Positions 1 through 8,062 of a DNA stretch of 33,718 nt are shown here, piece after piece. Source of the DNA: an uncultured Acetatifactor sp. (GTDB lineage: Bacteria; Bacillota; Clostridia; Lachnospirales; Lachnospiraceae); NCBI GenBank assembly GCA_947630715.1, contig CANRIP010000028.1, positions 1 to 33,718 on the forward strand, in the 5' to 3' direction. The notes beneath the pieces are model-generated. The model saw only the letters and a program-made list of their open reading frames with translations, did no database searches and had not been told where the DNA came from. Position numbers and translations under genes: made by a program. Numbering within the stretch: the stretch's first letter is position 1; every line of letters starts with the position of its first letter.

Positions 1-13
1 AGAAGGGAATACC

Positions 14-1162
14 ATGAGAAAAAAGAAGGTAGCGGTAATTTTATTATCATTGCCACAAGATGGAGGCGGGCATCAGTATGCTTTTCTGATGATGGAATGT
101 CTGAAAGAGATGCAAAACAAGTATGAGATTGTTGCAATTTGCGGCAATTGGTTTTGGCGTTCATGGTGCAGGAAGAATAAAATACGCTGTCTGGAAGAAA
201 AGATTCCGGATACAACAGAGAATCAAATGCAATTTAACCGCATATTTCCATATTTGGCAAAAATATATAATACCTATCTTACGCCTATGGGAAAAGCCTT
301 AAAAAAAGAAAAGGTAGACATACTCCTGTCAACTGTTCAGATATATTTTATTCCTAATTATGATGTGAGAATAATTTCCATTGTGCATGATTTGATGCAC
401 AGGTATGAAAAAAGATTTTCAGAAGTAGGTTCGGAATTTAAACATAGGGAAATGATTTTGAAAAGCATGGTGCCGTATGAGGACTGTGTACTGACTGACT
501 CAGAACTGGGTATCAAGCAGTTCAGAGAATCTTATTTGAACAGAAATACGAAAAAGCCACAAATAATTAGTCTGCCATTTACTGTACCTGAACATATTCA
601 GGATAGACAGGAAGAATATATTAAGCTTCCGTGCAAATATGTTTTTTATCCTGCCCAATTTTGGACGCATAAGAATCACATTAATTTGGTCAAAGCAATA
701 CAGCTTTTAAAAGAGTCTATTGAAGATATTCATTTAGTGTTGGTGGGTTCAGAAAAGAATTGCCTTAAAAGCATCAAAAAGTATATTGATGAAAATGATT
801 TGGAAAGGAATATCACTATATTAGGTTTTGTGAGTGATGGCAGCATTACGTATTTATATACGCATGCGGTCGCGATGATTATGCCATCGTATTTTGGACC
901 AACTAATATACCGCCGTTGGAAGCGATGGCGTTAGGCTGTCCGGTTGCAGTTTCCAATAAATATGCAATGCCGGAACAAGTAGGAGATGCTGGATTGTTG
1001 TTTGATCCGGATTCGCCAGAAGAAATAGCTGAATGCATGAAAAAGCTTTGGCTGGATGAGACTATGCGGGAGAGTTTAATAGAAAAAGGGTATCAGCAAG
1101 TAGCCAGATGGGGGAAAAAAGAGTTTTGTAAAAAGTTAGACAATATACTGGATAGGGTGTAA
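14..1162 (+). CDS. GT4-family glycosyltransferase
   Basis: A 382-residue GT-B fold glycosyltransferase, predicted to move a sugar from a nucleotide donor onto a growing surface glycan at the cytoplasmic face. The N-terminal half has a glycine-rich loop after the first strand (LPQDGGGHQYAF). The C-terminal half has the GT4 donor domain: YVFYPAQFWTHKNHINLVKA near residues 209-228, then PSYFGPTNIPPLEAMALGCP near 295-314. The last motif is the GT4 E-x7-E region. The distal Glu (PPLEA) is present, but the first Glu is replaced, as in the FGPTNIPPLEA subgroup. An AGAAGGGA ribosome site lies just before the ATG. Only 13 bases precede it, so the cluster probably continues to the left. Donor and acceptor cannot be told from sequence. 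Confidence 0.9.
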   Translation: MRKKKVAVILLSLPQDGGGHQYAFLMMECLKEMQNKYEIVAICGNWFWRSWCRKNKIRCLEEKIPDTTENQMQFNRIFPYLAKIYNTYLTPMGKALKKEKVDILLSTVQIYFIPNYDVRIISIVHDLMHRYEKRFSEVGSEFKHREMILKSMVPYEDCVLTDSELGIKQFRESYLNRNTKKPQIISLPFTVPEHIQDRQEEYIKLPCKYVFYPAQFWTHKNHINLVKAIQLLKESIEDIHLVLVGSEKNCLKSIKKYIDENDLERNITILGFVSDGSITYLYTHAVAMIMPSYFGPTNIPPLEAMALGCPVAVSNKYAMPEQVGDAGLLFDPDSPEEIAECMKKLWLDETMRESLIEKGYQQVARWGKKEFCKKLDNILDRV

Positions 1163-1192
1163 AGCGACCATGTGCTTTGGAGAGGATAACTA

Positions 1193-1810
1193 ATGTATAT
1201 TAAAAATTTGTACAATGTATGTACACATAATAAGATTATAATAAATGAAAAAAATGTTTTAAAGAGACTGAAAATATTGTTATCGATAAAGTGGATTATA
1301 GATGGGAAAAATAATTCTATTTTTCTAAATACAGGGGGGGTATACAATTGTGTGACGATTCACATAATAGGAAATGATAATAAGATAAAAATTGAAGAAG
1401 GAGTTTCGATAGCACGGTTGGAATTGAGAATTGATGGAGAAAATGGGATAATTAAAATAGGCAAAAATACCACGATTGGAGGTGCGGTTATAGATGCATC
1501 AGAAGGTTCTAGAGTTGTTATTGGAAAGGGATGTATGATATCAGACGGGATTGATATGCGTAGTAACGATGGTCATAGGATATATTTTTTGAAGAATCCA
1601 AAGGAAAGGATTAATCAACCTAGAGACATATTGATAGGTGATCATGTATGGATAGGGAAAAATGTACAATGTTTAAAAGGAACGGTGGTGCGGGATAACA
1701 GCATGATTGGAGCCGGTTCTCTAGTAACAAAAAAGTTTGAAGAAGCAAATGTAATAATAATAGGCCGCCCTGCAGAAATAAAGCAGAGAGGCATTACGTG
1801 GAAACGATAA
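1193..1810 (+). CDS. Left-handed beta-helix (hexapeptide repeat) acyltransferase
   Basis: A 205-residue protein with repeating [I/V]-G-x-x-x hexapeptides, the left-handed beta-helix of the WbbJ/maltose-acetyltransferase type. Such enzymes usually O- or N-acetylate a sugar using acetyl-CoA. The helix runs from about residue 50 to 195. The likely catalytic His sits in SNDGHRI near residue 124, followed by DHVWIGKNV and IGAGSLVTK, the usual acetyl-CoA-binding end of the family. The first 45 residues are Lys/Ile/Asn-rich and match nothing I recognise. GGAGAGG precedes the ATG. The gene is 30 bases after the GT4 gene and very AT-rich. The acyl group and acceptor are unknown; O-acetylation of the cluster's glycan is the simplest reading. 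Confidence 0.87.
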   Translation: MYIKNLYNVCTHNKIIINEKNVLKRLKILLSIKWIIDGKNNSIFLNTGGVYNCVTIHIIGNDNKIKIEEGVSIARLELRIDGENGIIKIGKNTTIGGAVIDASEGSRVVIGKGCMISDGIDMRSNDGHRIYFLKNPKERINQPRDILIGDHVWIGKNVQCLKGTVVRDNSMIGAGSLVTKKFEEANVIIIGRPAEIKQRGITWKR

Positions 1811-1847
1811 AATAGTTTGAAAGCCTGGGCAGGCAGAGAGGAATAAT

Positions 1848-2351
1848 ATGAATAAAAAAATTTTATTAGCAACATTTACAATAGGCAGCGCAGTAGTTGG
1901 AGCAATGCTTGGTGTAGCAGCGACAGCCGGTGAATTAGAGAAACAGATTAATGAAAAGAAAAAAATGTCGGATAAACATTTGGATTTATATTTGTTGATG
2001 AATCAATGGGTTAAGCTGAAACAAAAAGGAATAAATCTTTCAAAATATTTTGAAAAGAATGGATATAACCGAATTGCCATATATGGAATGAGTTATGTGG
2101 GAGAAACGCTTGTTGAGGAGTTAAAGGGAACAAATATTGAAGTTGTATATGGAATAGATCGAAATGCAGAAAATATATGGATTGATAATATGAATGTACT
2201 GTCCTTAGATGATGAATTGGAGGATGTAGATGCTGTTGTAGTCACAGCGATTTCTTCTTATGATAGTATTAGTGATTTATTAAATAGGAAATTTGTATGT
2301 CCGATTATTTGTTTGAAAGATATTCTAGATGAAATTTCGTCAAATGTTTAA
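1848..2351 (+). CDS. Membrane-anchored stand-alone Rossmann-like protein (copy 1)
   Basis: A 167-residue protein with no family name I can assign. Residues about 4-27 form one hydrophobic, small-residue-rich segment (signal anchor), followed by a charged helix (ELEKQINEKKKMSDKHLDLY) and a helical linker (MNQWVKLKQKG). From about residue 73 comes a Rossmann-type beta-alpha-beta start, RIAIYGMSYVGETLVEEL, with an acidic second-strand end (VYGIDRNAEN) and a later strand DAVVVTAI. The C-terminal domain matches the modules fused to enzymes further along the cluster. It is strikingly similar to the gene at 3014-3490. With no catalytic domain it may be a membrane adaptor or sensor; this is inference. 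The ribosome site is GAGAGGAATAAT before ATG. Confidence 0.8.
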   Translation: MNKKILLATFTIGSAVVGAMLGVAATAGELEKQINEKKKMSDKHLDLYLLMNQWVKLKQKGINLSKYFEKNGYNRIAIYGMSYVGETLVEELKGTNIEVVYGIDRNAENIWIDNMNVLSLDDELEDVDAVVVTAISSYDSISDLLNRKFVCPIICLKDILDEISSNV

Positions 2352-2648
2352 ATAATAGCTTAATTAAATTTGAAAATATAGGATATTTTCAGAGGAGCAA
2401 TTAAGGTAGATAATATGTGAAATTACCATTTTGTGAAGACTTAATCCTATATGCGGTGATAAAAAGTCAGCCATCGGGCAGAAAAATGCACATTGACAAT
2501 TCCATACTTGATATTAGATAAAAAAGTAACGACGTGAATCTGCTTGCAATGATAGCATAATTAAACTACAATAGCAGTAAAAGGGAGCAGTAGTAACATC
2601 AAAGAGGCAGTTTTATATGTACAGATGCAGAGTGTATAGGAAAATGCG
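2352..2648. other. AT-rich gap with no recognisable gene
   Basis: About 300 bases between the first Rossmann gene and a short orphan reading frame. I read all frames and found only short stretches broken by stops. A TTGACA box is the only regulatory-looking element. The gap may be the scar of a lost gene, because the flanking genes are otherwise tightly packed. Confidence 0.4.
2493..2522 (+). promoter_or_regulatory. Possible sigma-A promoter
   Basis: A perfect TTGACA at 2493-2498 is followed, after 18 bases, by GATAAA at 2517-2522, which matches four of six -10 positions. It lies in a gene-free stretch and could drive the short reading frame at 2649. The -10 is weak, so confidence is low. 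Confidence 0.3.
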
Positions 2649-2882
2649 ATGCCGTTTAGGATCTGTATAGCAGGACTTATAAATGATAAGAGGATAGGGG
2701 CAGCAGAAGGGGAGCTTACTGTACTGGAAGACATAGACAGGTACAATGATGAAATTGAGGATTTGCTTGGATGTTTTATGAAAGTGCTGCCGGATACGCA
2801 TATTATTTTATGGGCGCTTATGGATGATATTAAGTTCCCTTTAAAGCCAGGAACTGTTATAAAGGAAAATATTACCTTGTAA
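2649..2882 (+). CDS. Short orphan reading frame, possible remnant of a larger gene
   Basis: A 77-residue frame I do not recognise. It is acidic in the middle (EGELTVLEDIDRYNDEIEDL) and ends in LPDTHIILWALMDDIKFPLK. No convincing ribosome binding site precedes the ATG, and an in-frame TAG lies 10 bases upstream. Its stop codon sits directly before a strong intrinsic terminator, as a real gene's 3' end would. It could be a genuine small protein or the preserved tail of a gene whose front was deleted. The flanking genes are two related Rossmann proteins, so recombination between copies could have removed material here. Function unknown. Confidence 0.4.
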   Translation: MPFRICIAGLINDKRIGAAEGELTVLEDIDRYNDEIEDLLGCFMKVLPDTHIILWALMDDIKFPLKPGTVIKENITL

Positions 2883-2883
2883 T

Positions 2884-2934
2884 AAAAAATCTGATGTAAA
2901 GTATGGAATGGACATAGTTTACATCAGATTTTTT
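2884..2934 (+). terminator. Intrinsic terminator with 17-bp perfect stem
   Basis: The arms at 2884-2900 and 2918-2934 are perfectly complementary over 17 bases (core ATCTGATGTAAA / TTTACATCAGAT). The left arm starts with six A and the right arm ends with six T. Inside the 17-base loop, TATG and CATA can pair after one G-G mismatch and lengthen the stem. The A/T flanks let it work in both directions. It separates the orphan reading frame from the second Rossmann gene. Confidence 0.85.
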
Positions 2935-3013
2935 AGGATCAGAGGTAGAAATAAGACAATGATGCGATGAACGTTAAAGATGAGGGCAACACTGGAAAAG
3001 GAGAAAAATTATT

Positions 3014-3490
3014 ATGAAAAAAGGAGTGATTTTAGCAGTATCAGCAATAGGGGGTACAATTGTTGGCGCGTTAGGCATCAATATAATGAAGGAGAAACAA
3101 GTTAAGGAATGGGAAAAAATATCAAATAAGCATCTTGCCCTTTTCCAGATGATGAATCAATGGGTAAGAGTCAAACAGGAAGGAAAAAATCTTGTTTCAT
3201 ATCTTGAAGAAAAGGGATATAAAAAGATAGCAATATACGGTATGAGCTACATTGGAGAAACCTTTATTGAAGAACTGAAAGGCACAAATGTCGAAGCAGT
3301 ATATGGGATAGACAAAAATGCAAATAATATTTATGCGGACATTGATGTGCTTTCAATGGAAGACAGTTTGCCGGAAACAGATGCGGTCGTAGTGACTGCG
3401 ATTACTTTTTTTGACGAGATAGAGAAAGAATTGTCCGGAAAGCTGGATTGCCCGATTATTTCTTTGGAAGATATATTGTATGGAATTTGA
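3014..3490 (+). CDS. Membrane-anchored stand-alone Rossmann-like protein (copy 2)
   Basis: A 158-residue paralogue of the 1848-2351 product, with the same layout: an N-terminal hydrophobic anchor (about residues 5-24), a charged linker, a KHLALFQMMNQWVRVKQEGKN helix region, then a Rossmann-like domain starting KKIAIYGMSYIGETFIEELK. By eye over half of aligned positions match, including YGMSY-GET, EELKGTN, VYGID and DAVVVTAI. The differences lie mainly in the anchor and near the C terminus. AAAGGAGA precedes the ATG. It lies after a terminator, so it must be read from a local promoter or by read-through. Tandem-type duplication with a decayed spacer is the likely history. Confidence 0.8.
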   Translation: MKKGVILAVSAIGGTIVGALGINIMKEKQVKEWEKISNKHLALFQMMNQWVRVKQEGKNLVSYLEEKGYKKIAIYGMSYIGETFIEELKGTNVEAVYGIDKNANNIYADIDVLSMEDSLPETDAVVVTAITFFDEIEKELSGKLDCPIISLEDILYGI

Positions 3491-3682
3491 CGAATAGGCC
3501 ACTTATGATATCAGAAGGCTAGTCTGGATGGCTGCCCTTTTACCGAATGTTTAAATATTGGAGAGGGGATTATTATATCAATATTATTTTCCGTGCATAT
3601 AATACCGGAAAAAGTTTTTGCGTTTCTTGGCTTTCGGTTTTACCGATATATGGAATTGAGCGCAAATGTCTGGAGGTGCAAA

Positions 3683-4552
3683 GTGATTATTGTAAGGATA
3701 TGGGAAGGACTGGGCAATCAAATGTTCCAGTATGCATATGCCAGGGCTTTGTCAATACGGATGAAACAGCCAGTGTTTTTGGATGCGAGGGGAACCGGGA
3801 AGGCTTTTGGGGATATGGGATTGGCACGTGAGTATCGGCTTGCAAATTTTAGAATTTCATTGCCGCAATGTTTAAACGCAGATTATTTTTATCCATTTTT
3901 GAGCAAAGATGGCAGATGTATGAATGTGTTGAAGAAAATGTCGGAGAATGGTCTGTTGCCATACAGATACTACAAAGAAAAAACGGTAGCTTATAATGGA
4001 GAGTTGGCACGGCTGAAAGGAAACTGGTATTTACAGGCATATTTTCAAGATGAGAAGTATTTTAAGGAATATGAAGGGCTTATACGGAAGGAATTTCGAC
4101 CTAAAAAGAAAATCAGAATAAGCAGCGAACTGAGGAATATATTGGAATCAAAGAATACCGTGTCCATACATATTAGGCGGGGGGACTATAAAAGGTTTAA
4201 TGCGGAATTGCCGGCGAGATATTATAGACAGGCCATAGATTATATAGAAGAGAATATAGAAAATCCTTTTTGGGTAGTTTTTTCCGATGAGCCACAATGG
4301 GTTAGGGAAAACATAAATTTTAAAAATTCTTTTTATTATGTAAGCGGCAATGAGGTGCTGGAGGATTATGAAGAGATGCTTGTTATGAGCAGGTGCAGAA
4401 ACCATGTCATATCAAACAGCACGTTTGGCTGGTGGGGAGCTTGGCTGGATGAAAAAAAAGACAAACTGGTTGTTGGCCCCCGCAACTGGTTTTTAGGAAC
4501 AATGTCCGGCTACCGTACCAATATTATGCCTGAAGAATGGAAAAGAATATGA
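3683..4552 (+). CDS. Alpha-1,2-fucosyltransferase (GT11)
   Basis: A 289-residue GT11 enzyme that moves L-fucose from GDP-fucose to a galactose-type acceptor (alpha-1,2 in characterised members). Family motifs are clear: EGLGNQMFQYAYARAL at residues 8-23, the donor-binding HIRRGDY at 163-169, and SNSTFGWWGAW at 245-255. I chose the GTG at 3683 because GGAGG lies six bases before it, and the protein then starts VIIVRIWEGLGNQ, as GT11 proteins do. An upstream ATG at 3593 would add 30 residues but has no ribosome site. The stop overlaps the next gene's ATG (ATGA). No GDP-fucose synthesis genes are in the window. Confidence 0.93.
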   Translation: MIIVRIWEGLGNQMFQYAYARALSIRMKQPVFLDARGTGKAFGDMGLAREYRLANFRISLPQCLNADYFYPFLSKDGRCMNVLKKMSENGLLPYRYYKEKTVAYNGELARLKGNWYLQAYFQDEKYFKEYEGLIRKEFRPKKKIRISSELRNILESKNTVSIHIRRGDYKRFNAELPARYYRQAIDYIEENIENPFWVVFSDEPQWVRENINFKNSFYYVSGNEVLEDYEEMLVMSRCRNHVISNSTFGWWGAWLDEKKDKLVVGPRNWFLGTMSGYRTNIMPEEWKRI

Positions 4553-5670
4553 AAAAAGTAATTTTATTTGGAATTGGAAATAATGGCAGGGATGTAATGG
4601 ATGCATACAGCGTTTATGACAGGGATTTTGAAGTGGTGGCCATTGCTGATAATCATGTTGATTTGAATGAATATGCTGGTGTGAGGGTGATTGCGGCGGA
4701 TGAGATTAATGATTATGAATACGATGAAATCTGGATTGCATCCATATATCATAAAGAGATTAAAAAGCAGCTGATGGAGAAACTGGCAGTGCCGTCATAC
4801 AAAATACGGCATATAGAATATCCACTTCCTTTTTTGGAAAAGGTTTTTTATGAAAAATATAGCCGGGAACTTGCCGGAATTTGTAAATGTTCATCCGGTG
4901 AATTGCAGGAAGTGGTTGATTATGTTGCCGGTAATGGTGTCAGAATGTACTGTTATCCTTTTTACGATGAATATATGGATGCGGATGCAGCAATATATTT
5001 TGATGAAGAGTCTGGCTTGTATTATGGAATTTACTCCAATCGCAGAATGTATCTTTCGAGAAAATATGACACGCATGAAAAAGCGGAAACGTATTTTCAA
5101 TATGTGTGCATGGAGCAGGACAAAAGATCTCCGCACTGTTACCTGACAGAGCATTTCTGCATTTCTGAAGGGGATGTCGGCATTGATGTTGGCGCTGCGG
5201 AAGGAATTTTTGCGCTCCAGGTGATGGACAGAGCGGCGCATATTTATCTGATTGAGTCAGATCCCGGTTGGTGTGAAGCGCTGAGGCTTACATTCCGCAG
5301 CGATCAGGATAAGGTAACCATTATTCAGGGATATGCATCAGACAAGGATGAGGATATGGATCTGTCTTTGGATAAAGTTTTTGGAAACCAGAAAATTGAT
5401 TTCATAAAAATGGATATTGAAGGGGCTGAGTTAAAAGCACTTTGCGGTTCGGAACAGATGATAAGAAGATGTATGCCAAAACTGACAGTCTGCACCTATC
5501 ATTATGCAGAGGATGAAAAGAAGATACGGACGTGGCTGGAAACAATCGGGGGCTATGCTGTAAGGAATTCAGCGGGATATGTGGTGTGCCAGGGTAGATG
5601 GGAATTGGAAAATATAGAGAATGCGGATTTTAGAAGGGCTTTGTTATGGGCGGAAAGGGATGGACAGTGA
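4549..5670 (+). CDS. FkbM-family methyltransferase with N-terminal Rossmann module
   Basis: A two-domain protein of 373 residues. Residues 1 to about 92 form the cluster's recurrent Rossmann-like module (KKVILFGIGNNGRDVMDAY, glycine motif at 8-13, then VVAIADN). Residues about 195-350 are an FkbM methyltransferase: the SAM loop IDVGAAEGIFAL starts near 212, and DFIKMDIEGAELKAL matches the FkbM signature. The expected reaction is O-methylation of a sugar hydroxyl. The middle section (about 93-190) is unassigned. The start at 4549 overlaps the upstream stop in an ATGA junction, suggesting translational coupling. An in-frame ATG at 4537 would add only four residues. Confidence 0.88.
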   Translation: MKKVILFGIGNNGRDVMDAYSVYDRDFEVVAIADNHVDLNEYAGVRVIAADEINDYEYDEIWIASIYHKEIKKQLMEKLAVPSYKIRHIEYPLPFLEKVFYEKYSRELAGICKCSSGELQEVVDYVAGNGVRMYCYPFYDEYMDADAAIYFDEESGLYYGIYSNRRMYLSRKYDTHEKAETYFQYVCMEQDKRSPHCYLTEHFCISEGDVGIDVGAAEGIFALQVMDRAAHIYLIESDPGWCEALRLTFRSDQDKVTIIQGYASDKDEDMDLSLDKVFGNQKIDFIKMDIEGAELKALCGSEQMIRRCMPKLTVCTYHYAEDEKKIRTWLETIGGYAVRNSAGYVVCQGRWELENIENADFRRALLWAERDGQ

Positions 5671-6887
5671 GGCTTGCTATATGTATACCAAATTATGAAC
5701 GGCTGGAGGAATTGAAAAAACTGCTCTTGCAGATTGCACAGCAGATTCAGGAGAATGGATTGTTTTCGGAGGTGGAAGTCTGCATTAGCGATGATCATTC
5801 ACTAAACGCACCGGATGAGATGATCGGTGAGATGCAAAAACAGTATCCTCAGATGAATGTGGTTTATCACAGAAATGGGACAAACCGGGGAATGGATTAC
5901 AATTTTCTAAAATCAGTCATGATCTCATCAGGGGAATACTGCTGGATTATAGGCAATGATGATGAGCTTGAAGCGGAAGCCATCAAAACGGTCATGCGCT
6001 ATATCGTGGACAATAAGGCGGATATATTAGTGAGTCCCTTCAACGTATATGACAAGGATGGAGTCTTTTTGAATGCAGTCCGTCCATTGTATGCAGATGA
6101 GAATGAAACCTTGTGTTATGATACTTCTGATGAAGTGGAATACGATGCTTTGATCAACAGAGTCCAGACGGGTGATGCGTTGTTTTGTTTCTTATCGAAT
6201 GTTGTTTTTAAGAAACGCAGATGGATTGAGCATGGAGATATATTTGAAGATAAGATGGATTCAATTTTTATTCAGATGTATATGAATCTGCAGACATTGA
6301 AGGAAGGAGCGGTTTATTGCTATATCCCTGAAAAAATTGTTAAGAACCATGCAGATCCTTGCGTAAATAAGACATATCAGCGGGAGTATGACATTTTAGT
6401 GGGTCTAAATGGGGTGGTTGATTATTTTTTTGATGGACGGCAGCGTGAAAAATTGAAAGAGAGGATCGTTGATCCCAGGATCAATGGAAGGATGTGGGGG
6501 CTGCCGGAGGGATCCCCGATGAAGATGGCGGTTGAAACAATCAGTTCTGTGAAAAATGGCTATTACCAAAAATATTTTATTAGGCAGGAAGAAAGGGAAA
6601 GTTTTTTCAAAGGAAAAAATATTATTTTATATGGTGCAGGAAATTTGGGGCGGCAGGCTCTCAAGGAATTGTCCGGCTGTCAGGCGAAAAGCATTTCGGT
6701 GTATGATTCCGATCCATTGAAATGGGGGCAGGAGATAGAGGGCTGTAAGGTCAATGAATTGGAAAAACTGGAGGAAGAGTATCGAACAAAAGGAAGTACG
6801 GTAGTTGTTGCAAATAACCTTTCATTAGTTGTGATTGTCGATATGCTGCTGGAAAAAGGCATACAGCGCATTGCGATTATCAATTAA
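5667..6887 (+). CDS. GT2 glycosyltransferase with C-terminal Rossmann module
   Basis: A GT-A fold glycosyltransferase of the GT2 type (406 residues). It opens with LAICIPNYERLEELKKLL, has ISDDHS and the metal/donor motif GNDDEL near residue 107, and resembles abequosyltransferase-like GT2 proteins. Residues 317-406 are the recurrent Rossmann-like module: NIILYGAGNLGRQALKEL, SVYDSDP, STVVVANNLS. I chose the GTG at 5667, which overlaps the upstream stop (GTGA) and has AAAGGGA seven bases before it. The ATG at 5646 is the alternative and adds seven residues. The tail module is equivalent to the head module of its neighbours, so the same part has been attached at either end. Confidence 0.88.
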   Translation: MRLAICIPNYERLEELKKLLLQIAQQIQENGLFSEVEVCISDDHSLNAPDEMIGEMQKQYPQMNVVYHRNGTNRGMDYNFLKSVMISSGEYCWIIGNDDELEAEAIKTVMRYIVDNKADILVSPFNVYDKDGVFLNAVRPLYADENETLCYDTSDEVEYDALINRVQTGDALFCFLSNVVFKKRRWIEHGDIFEDKMDSIFIQMYMNLQTLKEGAVYCYIPEKIVKNHADPCVNKTYQREYDILVGLNGVVDYFFDGRQREKLKERIVDPRINGRMWGLPEGSPMKMAVETISSVKNGYYQKYFIRQEERESFFKGKNIILYGAGNLGRQALKELSGCQAKSISVYDSDPLKWGQEIEGCKVNELEKLEEEYRTKGSTVVVANNLSLVVIVDMLLEKGIQRIAIIN

Positions 6888-6907
6888 ATTTTGTCTGGGG
6901 GCAGGAA

Positions 6908-8062
6908 ATGAGACTTTGTAATGCGGAAATGGATGGCTTTTTAGATTATATACATGGAAAGGATTTGTATATATATGGATTGGGGGAATATTTCCAACGC
7001 TTTCAGGAATGGGACATTTTTAAAGAGCTCCATTGTTCTGTGGCGGGTCTGATTGACAATGGCAGGGCCGGAGAACGCCTGGAGATTTTGGGGCGCAGCT
7101 ATACGGTTCAGGATACGGGCAGCCTGAAAAAAGCGGATGTCGGCATAGTATTGCTCTGCAGTACAAAGCAGCTTGATTCGATGTATCGGACATTGTGCGA
7201 GGAGCAGCTTCCAGATGCCATAGAGTGCTTTGCACTGCCTTTGATTTGGGCTGTTACAAGCGGAAAAGAGGATCCTGCTGTTAAAAAGAGGATGAAGGAA
7301 TATAATGGGAAAGATTTAAAAATCGAAAAGAAAATTCATTGTTTCTGGTTCAGTGGTGAGAAAAAGCCGGAAAAGTATCAAAGGTGCGTTGATACATGGA
7401 AAAAGGTGTGCCCGGAATATGAGATCATTGAATGGAATGCGGATACATACGACTGTGGAAAGAACCGGTTTGTAAAACAGGCTTATGAAAAGAAAAAATG
7501 GGCGTTTATTTCCGACTATGCCAGGTTGGATGTCGTGAACCAGCATGGTGGGATTTATTTGGATATGGATGTGGAACTGGTAAGACCGATGGATTGCCTG
7601 CTCCAGTTTGACAGTTTTTTCAATTTCGACATGCAGTGCCATATTGATCTGGGTTCCGGTTTTGGGAGTGTAAAAGGAAATCCTTTTTTAGAAGAATTAA
7701 TGCAATTATACCAGGATGTGGATTTCTGTGATGAAAACGGAGAGCCTATGATTTGGAAATATGTGCAGCCGGAATACATTAGAAACGCTTTTCAGAAAAA
7801 AGGGGTGCGGATGGACGGCAGTATGCAGATGATTGATGAAATGCTGGTTCTGCCTAGAAGTTACCAGTCTCCCAAGGATTGTTTTTTGTTAGAGCAGTAC
7901 GTCAGGACGGAAGATACGATCAGTGTCCATCATTATAATTCAGACTGGTGTGGAGAGGAATTTTTGAAACAGAGAAGGCAGAATGCATTTTGGAGAGAAA
8001 CGGCGCTGGACTGCAATGGCTGGAAAGGCAGATTGAGGAAACAGGAATGGCTGGAGAAATAG
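6908..8062 (+). CDS. DXD glycosyltransferase (GT32/capsular type) with N-terminal Rossmann module
   Basis: A 384-residue protein. Residues about 18-112 are a Rossmann-like module (DLYIYGLGEYFQRFQ, then VAGLIDNGRAG), in which the last glycine of GxGxxG is replaced by Phe. From about 140 comes a glycosyltransferase sugar-binding region with the DXD motif: KKIHCFWFSGEKKPEKYQRC, WAFISDYARLDVV and HGGIYLDMDVEL (DMD at 219-221). This resembles OCH1-type and capsular polysaccharide transferases. The sugar is unknown. GCAGGA precedes the ATG, 20 bases after the previous gene. Its end overlaps the next gene by 16 bases. Confidence 0.88.
   Translation: MRLCNAEMDGFLDYIHGKDLYIYGLGEYFQRFQEWDIFKELHCSVAGLIDNGRAGERLEILGRSYTVQDTGSLKKADVGIVLLCSTKQLDSMYRTLCEEQLPDAIECFALPLIWAVTSGKEDPAVKKRMKEYNGKDLKIEKKIHCFWFSGEKKPEKYQRCVDTWKKVCPEYEIIEWNADTYDCGKNRFVKQAYEKKKWAFISDYARLDVVNQHGGIYLDMDVELVRPMDCLLQFDSFFNFDMQCHIDLGSGFGSVKGNPFLEELMQLYQDVDFCDENGEPMIWKYVQPEYIRNAFQKKGVRMDGSMQMIDEMLVLPRSYQSPKDCFLLEQYVRTEDTISVHHYNSDWCGEEFLKQRRQNAFWRETALDCNGWKGRLRKQEWLEK

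Noticed and set aside
2884..2934. Insertion-sequence terminal inverted repeat
   Set aside because: The arms are adjacent, separated by 17 bases, and flanked by A and T runs, as in a terminator. No transposase is near.
3593..3682. 30-residue N-terminal extension of the fucosyltransferase
   Set aside because: No ribosome site precedes that ATG, and the GTG at 3683 with GGAGG gives the family's usual start.
3547..3831. 94-codon + strand frame before the fucosyltransferase
   Set aside because: It overlaps the conserved GT11 start in another frame and shows no domain.
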